Made by a program: the position numbers and the translations under genes. Positions 8,356 through 11,885 of a stretch of 11,885 bases of DNA are shown in pieces. The notes beneath the pieces are model-generated. The model had not been told where the DNA came from, made no database searches, and saw only the letters and a program-made list of their open reading frames with translations. Positions within the stretch are counted from its first letter, which is position 1; each line of letters opens with the position of its first letter. Origin of the DNA: JBJXFK01 sp046155505 (lineage in GTDB: Bacteria; Planctomycetota; Phycisphaerae; UBA1845; Fen-1342); the NCBI GenBank assembly GCA_046155505.1, contig JBJXFK010000074.1:1-11885 (forward strand), written 5' to 3'.

Positions 8356-9989
8356 GATCGACCTCCCTCGCGCAAGATCGCGATGAGCCGGCGTGACAGC
8401 TCGGGTTGAAAATCCAGCGAGCCGTCGCCGAGAATGCCCTCGTCTGCCGCGATTGCTATGTCTGCGTCCGGCGCACCACCGCCGCGAATGACGTACGCTT
8501 CGGTTGCTTCGAATCGACGTGCCGCCAATTCCGCGGCCGAGTCATACGCCACGCAATACTTTTGCCCGCTCGTCGTCTCAAATTGCCATGTCACGGTCAC
8601 GTCGCGCAGGTTCTCGCGTGCCCACGCCGTCCGTTCGCGCACCTCGCGCGACAGTCGCCGCATGAAAATCATCATCGGCTCGGCCGGCAGTCCGTCGTGC
8701 AGCGAACCGGCGTCGATCCGTCCTGTGCGAAACATCACATGCCGCCGGATCGCGTTCTCACCCGCCGCGAGCGTGATACCCAGCGGCGTCACACCCTTGC
8801 TCGTCTGCCAGCGCACCGGCACGAGCGGCTCGTAACGCCGTGCCAGGTCGGCGATATCGCGAAGCAGCAGCGTCAGGTCGTCGCCGCGCGTCCAATATTG
8901 TGCCCACGTCTCGCACGGCAGGCCGACGAGCATGCGTGCCAGATGCGCCGCGAGCCGCGGCGCGAGCGGTCGCCCGAGCGCACCCGCCGCCAGCCACGGG
9001 ACGTCGCACGCGATCAACTCGCCCTGACCCAGCGCTCGCATCGCGCCGATCACATCATTGCAGCGCGCCTCCCACGGCGTCTGGCTGCTCAGCATGAGCG
9101 CGAATCCGGTCTCGTCGGCGTATTTTTTCCACGAGCGCGTGGCACGCAGCACGCGCACCGAATAATGCCCGTCGTCCTCGCACACGCCGTAGGGCAGCAC
9201 GTCCATCAACGCGAAGCCGCGCGTCGGCACGTCGGCGAACTCGACGCGGGCTGACATGATCTCGTTGCGACTCCGATACGTTTTGATCTCGGTATCGGCC
9301 AGCTTGCCGCGTTTCAGCAGCGTCGCCTGCGTCGGCAGGTCCACGATCATCCACGATGCCGGGATGATTCGTTCGAGGTCGGCCATCGACAGTTTCAGGG
9401 ACTCAATCCACGCCGGATCGACGATGCACGCCGCGCCGATCGCGTATCTCGCCAATTCGCGAAGCGACTTCGGCGGGCGCACGACTTCGACGCGCACGCC
9501 GCGCAGCGTGTCGGCGAGTGCCTCCATCGATTTGGGCAACACCACACGCAGAATCGGAAAGGGCGGTTCGTATGTGCTCCACGGCGGCACGTTCGCCGTC
9601 GCGTGCGATTTGGGGTCGCGCTCGGCGACGGCGATGAGCGTCGCCTCGCGAACCGTCGCGGCGTGACCATTGCCGACGCGCAGCCGCAGCCAGCGCGAGC
9701 CGACCGGCGATTGCACCCAGCCGAGCAGCGGCTCGTCGTGCGCCGCGGGCCGCATGCGTTGCAGCGTGACCTCGCGCGTCGCAGCGACGCGCCGGTCATC
9801 GGCGAATTCGACCGTCAGCACCGCGGGCGTCGGGTCGCCATTCGCATCGGCGCGAATGAGATACCACTGTTCGGGCTTGCAGCGCACGAGCTGTGTGACG
9901 CGCTCGTCGCGCTGCCAACGCCAGCGACGGCATTGCCGCAATGAGGTTTGGAGACCGCCCAGAATGCCGTCCGATTTCCCGTTTCGCAT
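8352..9989 (-). CDS. Uncharacterised 545-aa protein, first gene of a three-gene operon
   Basis: A large soluble protein that I do not recognise. Residues about 38-130 look like a beta-sandwich (EQWYLIRADANG, AVLTVEFADDRR, VGSRWLRLRVGNGHAATVREATLIAVAERD). Residues about 140-370 alternate strands and helices in a Rossmann-like way (PILRVVLPKSMEALADTLRG, ARYAIGAACIVDP, ASWMIVDLPTQATLLKRG, and QGELIACDVPWLAAGALGRP, the last resembling the end of an amidotransferase-like domain). This is inference from pattern only. The C-terminal third has RRHVMFRTGRIDAG and a final segment DADIAIAADEG. There is no signal peptide or membrane helix. I start at ATG 9989 since upstream in-frame sequence is Arg-rich and overlaps the hairpin spacer. 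A GTG or TTG start further in cannot be excluded. Its stop overlaps the methyltransferase GTG by 4 nt, suggesting the two products work together. Confidence 0.75.
   Translation of the reverse strand: MRNGKSDGILGGLQTSLRQCRRWRWQRDERVTQLVRCKPEQWYLIRADANGDPTPAVLTVEFADDRRVAATREVTLQRMRPAAHDEPLLGWVQSPVGSRWLRLRVGNGHAATVREATLIAVAERDPKSHATANVPPWSTYEPPFPILRVVLPKSMEALADTLRGVRVEVVRPPKSLRELARYAIGAACIVDPAWIESLKLSMADLERIIPASWMIVDLPTQATLLKRGKLADTEIKTYRSRNEIMSARVEFADVPTRGFALMDVLPYGVCEDDGHYSVRVLRATRSWKKYADETGFALMLSSQTPWEARCNDVIGAMRALGQGELIACDVPWLAAGALGRPLAPRLAAHLARMLVGLPCETWAQYWTRGDDLTLLLRDIADLARRYEPLVPVRWQTSKGVTPLGITLAAGENAIRRHVMFRTGRIDAGSLHDGLPAEPMMIFMRRLSREVRERTAWARENLRDVTVTWQFETTSGQKYCVAYDSAAELAARRFEATEAYVIRGGGAPDADIAIAADEGILGDGSLDFQPELSRRLIAILREGGRS
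8361..8368 (-). promoter_or_regulatory. Strong ribosome-binding site of the methyltransferase
   Basis: AGGGAGGT on the minus strand lies 5 nt before the GTG at 8355, within the 3' end of the upstream 545-aa gene. It is one of the strongest Shine-Dalgarno matches in the window and decides the GTG start at the GTGA overlap. Confidence 0.75.
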
Positions 9990-10059
9990 GCCGCGAAGAT
10001 TATGGCGGCAACGGCGGAACGCAAGTCGCGCGACATCGAGAGAGAGGCGGTCATCAAAT

Positions 10060-10123
10060 GGGGAGGATCGGCCTCCGGCCCGTGCGAATTGAATGCGCAC
10101 CGGCTGGAGAGCCGATGCTCCCC
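10060..10123. repeat. 27-bp hairpin between the hydrolase and 545-aa genes
   Basis: Positions 10060-10086 pair with 10096-10123 around a 9-nt loop (10087-10095). There are one G/G and one C/C mismatch, one G-T wobble and one bulged base (10110). It falls in the 150-bp spacer between the hydrolase stop (10140) and the 545-aa start (9989). There is no U tract on the minus strand, so it is more likely an attenuator, an RNA stabiliser or an intergenic palindromic repeat than a classic terminator. Confidence 0.7.
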
Positions 10124-10139
10124 GTTGCTTGGCCGCGTC

Positions 10140-10985
10140 TCACGGTCGCTGTGCGCTGGCGACGATCGGCTCTGGCGCGGCCCCGGCGACAAGCGGCGCG
10201 ACGACGCGCTGGACGAATCGCGGGCTTTTGCAATCGGTGTGGCCGCCGTCGTGGCCGTGGTCGCGGAACTGTTCGCGCCAGGGCAGGTGCAGCACGCGCG
10301 CGTAGTCTGCGCGGGTTACGTCGCTCGCGTTTTCGGGCAATCGAAACCCCGCGACGCCGGCGGCCGTGTCGCCCGCGCGGTCGGAGCAGCCCACCATCGG
10401 CACGACCACTTTCAGCAAGCGGTCGCGATCAGAAGTGAGCACATGTACGTTGCCCCTGACCCGAGCGAGTGCGCTCGACAGGTCATAGTCGGCGCTCATG
10501 GCCGAACTCATTAGCACGACCGACTCGACGCGGTGCGGCTCGCGCAACTCTTCGAGCGCAAAAACCGTGATCGCCGTGCCCGCCGAACTGGCGATCAGCG
10601 CGACGCGACCGCCGGGATGCATGTCGAGCGTCGCACGGATCTCGCCGGCGAGGCGTCGTGCGTGCGCCCGCTTGGAATCACCGCTCATCAACTGGTCGGC
10701 GAGCGCTCCGAGGCCCGACTGCCAGCGAAAGGGCCGAAAATCGCCAGCGAAACCGGCGGCTTGCAGGCCGCGGCGAATTTCGGGCGTGGCATCGGTGATC
10801 GGTCCGCCGCCGCCCGCACCGTCGATGTAAAAAATCGTCTCGGGCCAGTTCGTGACCGAGAATTTTTCACTTTCGCCGCCGAGCGTGTCCTGGCCGATGC
10901 GCGGGATCGAGATGCACCCGCCGCACAGCCCCAGAATCGCCGCTACGCCGCAAACACCCAACCATCCGCCCAATCGCCCAGTCAC
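10140..10985 (-). CDS. Predicted lipoprotein with alpha/beta-hydrolase fold
   Basis: A 281-residue protein. The N-terminus (TGRLGGWLGVCGVAAILGL) is a signal peptide ending in C21-G-G-C24, an imperfect lipobox with Cys at -3. Strand IFYIDGAGGGG (51-61) looks like the oxyanion-hole loop. RVALIASSAGTAITVFALEEL (127-147) is a nucleophile elbow with S134 in A-x-S-x-G, rather than the commoner G-x-S-x-G. HVLTSDRDRLL supplies a candidate acid (D186 or D188), and HGHDGGHTD (243-251) a candidate His (H249). The triad order Ser-Asp-His and spacing fit an esterase or lipase acting outside the cytoplasm; the substrate is unknown. The start is GTG at 10985, with GGGGAGA 7 nt upstream, and it overlaps the stop of the upstream small gene by 4 nt (GTGA). 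An in-frame ATG at 11138 would add an Arg-rich, non-signal leader and overlap that small gene, so I reject it. Confidence 0.75.
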   Translation of the reverse strand: MTGRLGGWLGVCGVAAILGLCGGCISIPRIGQDTLGGESEKFSVTNWPETIFYIDGAGGGGPITDATPEIRRGLQAAGFAGDFRPFRWQSGLGALADQLMSGDSKRAHARRLAGEIRATLDMHPGGRVALIASSAGTAITVFALEELREPHRVESVVLMSSAMSADYDLSSALARVRGNVHVLTSDRDRLLKVVVPMVGCSDRAGDTAAGVAGFRLPENASDVTRADYARVLHLPWREQFRDHGHDGGHTDCKSPRFVQRVVAPLVAGAAPEPIVASAQRP

Positions 10986-11152
10986 TGCCCGATCTCCCCA
11001 TCCACGCGCCGCGCATCGGCGAGCCGCCCCCCGGCCTGCTCGCCCATGTTTCGCGACCGGACTGCGACGCGGAGCAAGTTCCGTGCCAGTCGGTCGGCGA
11101 CGCCAAAAGCTGTCGCCACGCGCTCGTCCGCGTCGCATTCTTCGCAGGACAC
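10982..11152 (-). CDS. Small 56-aa protein with N-terminal CxxC
   Basis: A short frame of 57 codons from GTG 11152 to TGA 10984-10982. The protein starts SCEECDADERVATAFGVADR, continues through a basic-amphipathic helix (RLARNLLRVAVRSRN), and ends GRLADARRVDGEIGQ. The composition is balanced and protein-like, unlike the Arg/Pro-rich translations of the other two frames here, and codon third positions are GC-rich. The TGA shares the GTGA overlap with the hydrolase start, the same coupling used between the 545-aa and methyltransferase genes, and this is the main support for it being real. Two Cys (C3, C6) could bind metal as a dimer or be redox-active; this is inference. An in-frame TAG at 11161-11159 excludes a longer form. 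No Shine-Dalgarno is visible, so translation may be near-leaderless. No family is recognised. Confidence 0.6.
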   Translation of the reverse strand: MSCEECDADERVATAFGVADRLARNLLRVAVRSRNMGEQAGGRLADARRVDGEIGQ

Positions 11153-11159
11153 GCGTGTC
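11148..11159. promoter_or_regulatory. Perfect 12-bp palindrome over the small-gene start
   Basis: GACACGCGTGTC is a perfect palindrome that includes the GTG start of the 56-aa gene. A TATATC hexamer on the minus strand at 11173-11168 could be a -10 element placing transcription start near 11161, so the palindrome would sit at the very beginning of the transcript. It could be an operator; there is no convincing -35, and a 12-bp palindrome can arise by chance in GC-rich DNA. Confidence 0.25.
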
Positions 11160-11240
11160 TACATAGGGATATACAAATTCGGCGGCGTTTGGACGTGGGA
11201 ATTTTTTCGCGGCGCGGATTTCCCAGTGGGGAGTGGTTCT

Positions 11241-11351
11241 GGGACGGGAAACGGGGAACGGGGAACGGGAAACGGAGGAACGGGAAACGGTCGATCGGAA
11301 ACGGGCGAACCGCGCGTCCGTTTCCCGTTTCCCGTCAGCCGTTTCCCGTTC
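11241..11351. repeat. Degenerate GGGAAAC/GGGGAAC heptamer repeat with inverted arm
   Basis: The left part (11241-11304) is a run of about eight imperfect 7-nt units of the type CGGGAAA or CGGGGAA. The right part (11318-11350) has three inverted units (CGTTTCCC). AACGGGAAACGG around 11279-11290 can pair with CCGTTTCCCGTT around 11339-11350, and flanking units can extend this, giving a long stem directly after the ispH stop. It may serve as an ispH terminator or be a slippage-prone simple repeat. It has no spacer structure and is not a CRISPR. Confidence 0.75.
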
Positions 11352-11352
11352 A

Positions 11353-11885
11353 CTATTCCACCGCTTTTCCCGCCTTCGTCAGTGGCGTGAACGCCGGGAG
11401 CTTGAATTCGACGTTCTCGTCGGGCGCGTCTACTTCGCTGAGGTTCATCACCCCGCGATTGCGGAGCAGCGTAACGACGCCTTGCACGACGTCTTCCGGT
11501 GCACTCGCCCCGGACGTAACGCCGACGTTTTTGACGCCTTCGAGCCATTCGAGACGGACCTGATCCGGGCCATCGACCAGATAACTCTGCACGCCGCGAG
11601 CCCGCGCGACCTCGGTCAGGCGCTGCGAGTTGGACGAATTCTGGGAACCGACCACGAGCAACAGGTCAAGCCCGGTGGTGATCTGCTTCACCGCGTTTTG
11701 GCGATTCTGCGTCGCATAACAAATGTCATCGCTCGGCGGCAGCTCAAGATGCGGGAATCGCTTGAGCAGCGCCTGCACGATTTCATGCGTGTCGTCCTGG
11801 CTGAGCGTCGTCTGCGTGAGGATCACGCCTTTCTCGGTCGGGCTGAAATCAAGCGTGTCTGCCTCGGCGACGTTTTGCACCAGCA
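11353..11885 (-). CDS. ispH: 4-hydroxy-3-methylbut-2-enyl diphosphate reductase, C-terminal part
   Basis: The frame is open at the right edge; about 177 C-terminal residues of the [4Fe-4S] enzyme IspH (LytB) are visible. IspH performs the last step of the MEP pathway, reducing HMBPP to IPP and DMAPP. Diagnostic segments are ILTQTTLSQDDTHEIV, DDICYATQNRQNAV (carrying the third cluster Cys, equivalent to C197 of E. coli), LLLVVGSQNSSNSQRLTEVA and VGVTSGASAPEDVVQGVV. The other two cluster cysteines lie beyond the window. An acidic/basic tail after LLRNRG is normal for the family. A GTG at 11880 is internal to the conserved domain and is not the start. The stop TAG (11355-11353) is followed at once by the heptamer inverted repeat. 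Confidence 0.95.
   Translation of the reverse strand, partial: LVQNVAEADTLDFSPTEKGVILTQTTLSQDDTHEIVQALLKRFPHLELPPSDDICYATQNRQNAVKQITTGLDLLLVVGSQNSSNSQRLTEVARARGVQSYLVDGPDQVRLEWLEGVKNVGVTSGASAPEDVVQGVVTLLRNRGVMNLSEVDAPDENVEFKLPAFTPLTKAGKAVE

Noticed and set aside
8406..9254. A 282-codon plus-strand open frame
   Set aside because: It is antisense to the 545-aa gene, with high Arg/His content typical of GC-rich shadow frames. The minus-strand gene is supported by its coupled downstream gene.
11241..11351. CRISPR array
   Set aside because: Units are only about 7 nt, contiguous and degenerate, without spacers, and cas genes are absent.
10533..11390. A 285-codon plus-strand open frame
   Set aside because: It crosses the hydrolase, the small gene and the heptamer repeat, and its C-terminus is just the translated repeat (GNGERGTGNGG type).

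Overview
The window is GC-rich, densely coded chromosomal DNA from a Gram-negative bacterium. Features pointing that way are three lipoprotein-type signal sequences, the MEP isoprenoid enzyme IspH, and a SelB selenocysteine elongation factor. The mix of low-complexity secreted lipoproteins, patchy Shine-Dalgarno signals, conserved hypothetical proteins and long GC-rich palindromic spacers is what I would expect from a member of the Planctomycetota. That assignment is inference, because no rRNA gene or other phylogenetic marker lies in the window.

Layout, left to right. (1) 1-434 (+) is the 3' end of an unrecognised gene. (2) 498-2784 (+) is a tight run: a VapB-like antitoxin (UPF0165/DUF104-type N-terminus), a VapC-like PIN toxin, RNase PH (rph), and a lipoprotein with two SPOR-like segments. 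The toxin stop codon directly abuts the rph start codon, and an extended -10 promoter lies upstream of the antitoxin. (3) 2779-3059 is an elaborate palindromic element between two convergent genes; its outermost 8-bp inverted repeat supplies the TAG stop codon of both. (4) 3054-4988 (-) is selB. A rho-independent terminator separates it from 5085-5993 (-), a Pro/Gly/Asn-rich lipoprotein of unknown function. (5) A CoA-binding-fold protein (6132-6509, -) and a STAS-domain protein (6610-7113, +) diverge from a 100-bp spacer. (6) An AT-rich hairpin built from four alternating copies of GCTTTGAAA separates the STAS gene from a minus-strand operon. That operon is transcribed right to left: an unknown 545-aa protein, a SAM methyltransferase and a YbgC-like thioesterase, joined by overlapping reading frames. 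(7) Behind a 27-bp hairpin (10060-10123) lies a second minus-strand pair: a 56-aa protein starting CEEC at residues 3-6, coupled by a GTGA overlap to a serine-hydrolase-like lipoprotein. (8) A purine-rich heptamer repeat with inverted arms (11241-11351) follows ispH, whose 3' part runs off the right edge.

Most genes are housekeeping or lineage-type hypotheticals. I do not see a clear new defence or mobile system. The best leads are the palindromic element carrying both stop codons, the small CxxC protein fused translationally to a lipoprotein hydrolase, the uncharacterised 545-aa protein in a methyltransferase/thioesterase operon, and the toxin-antitoxin pair joined to rph.
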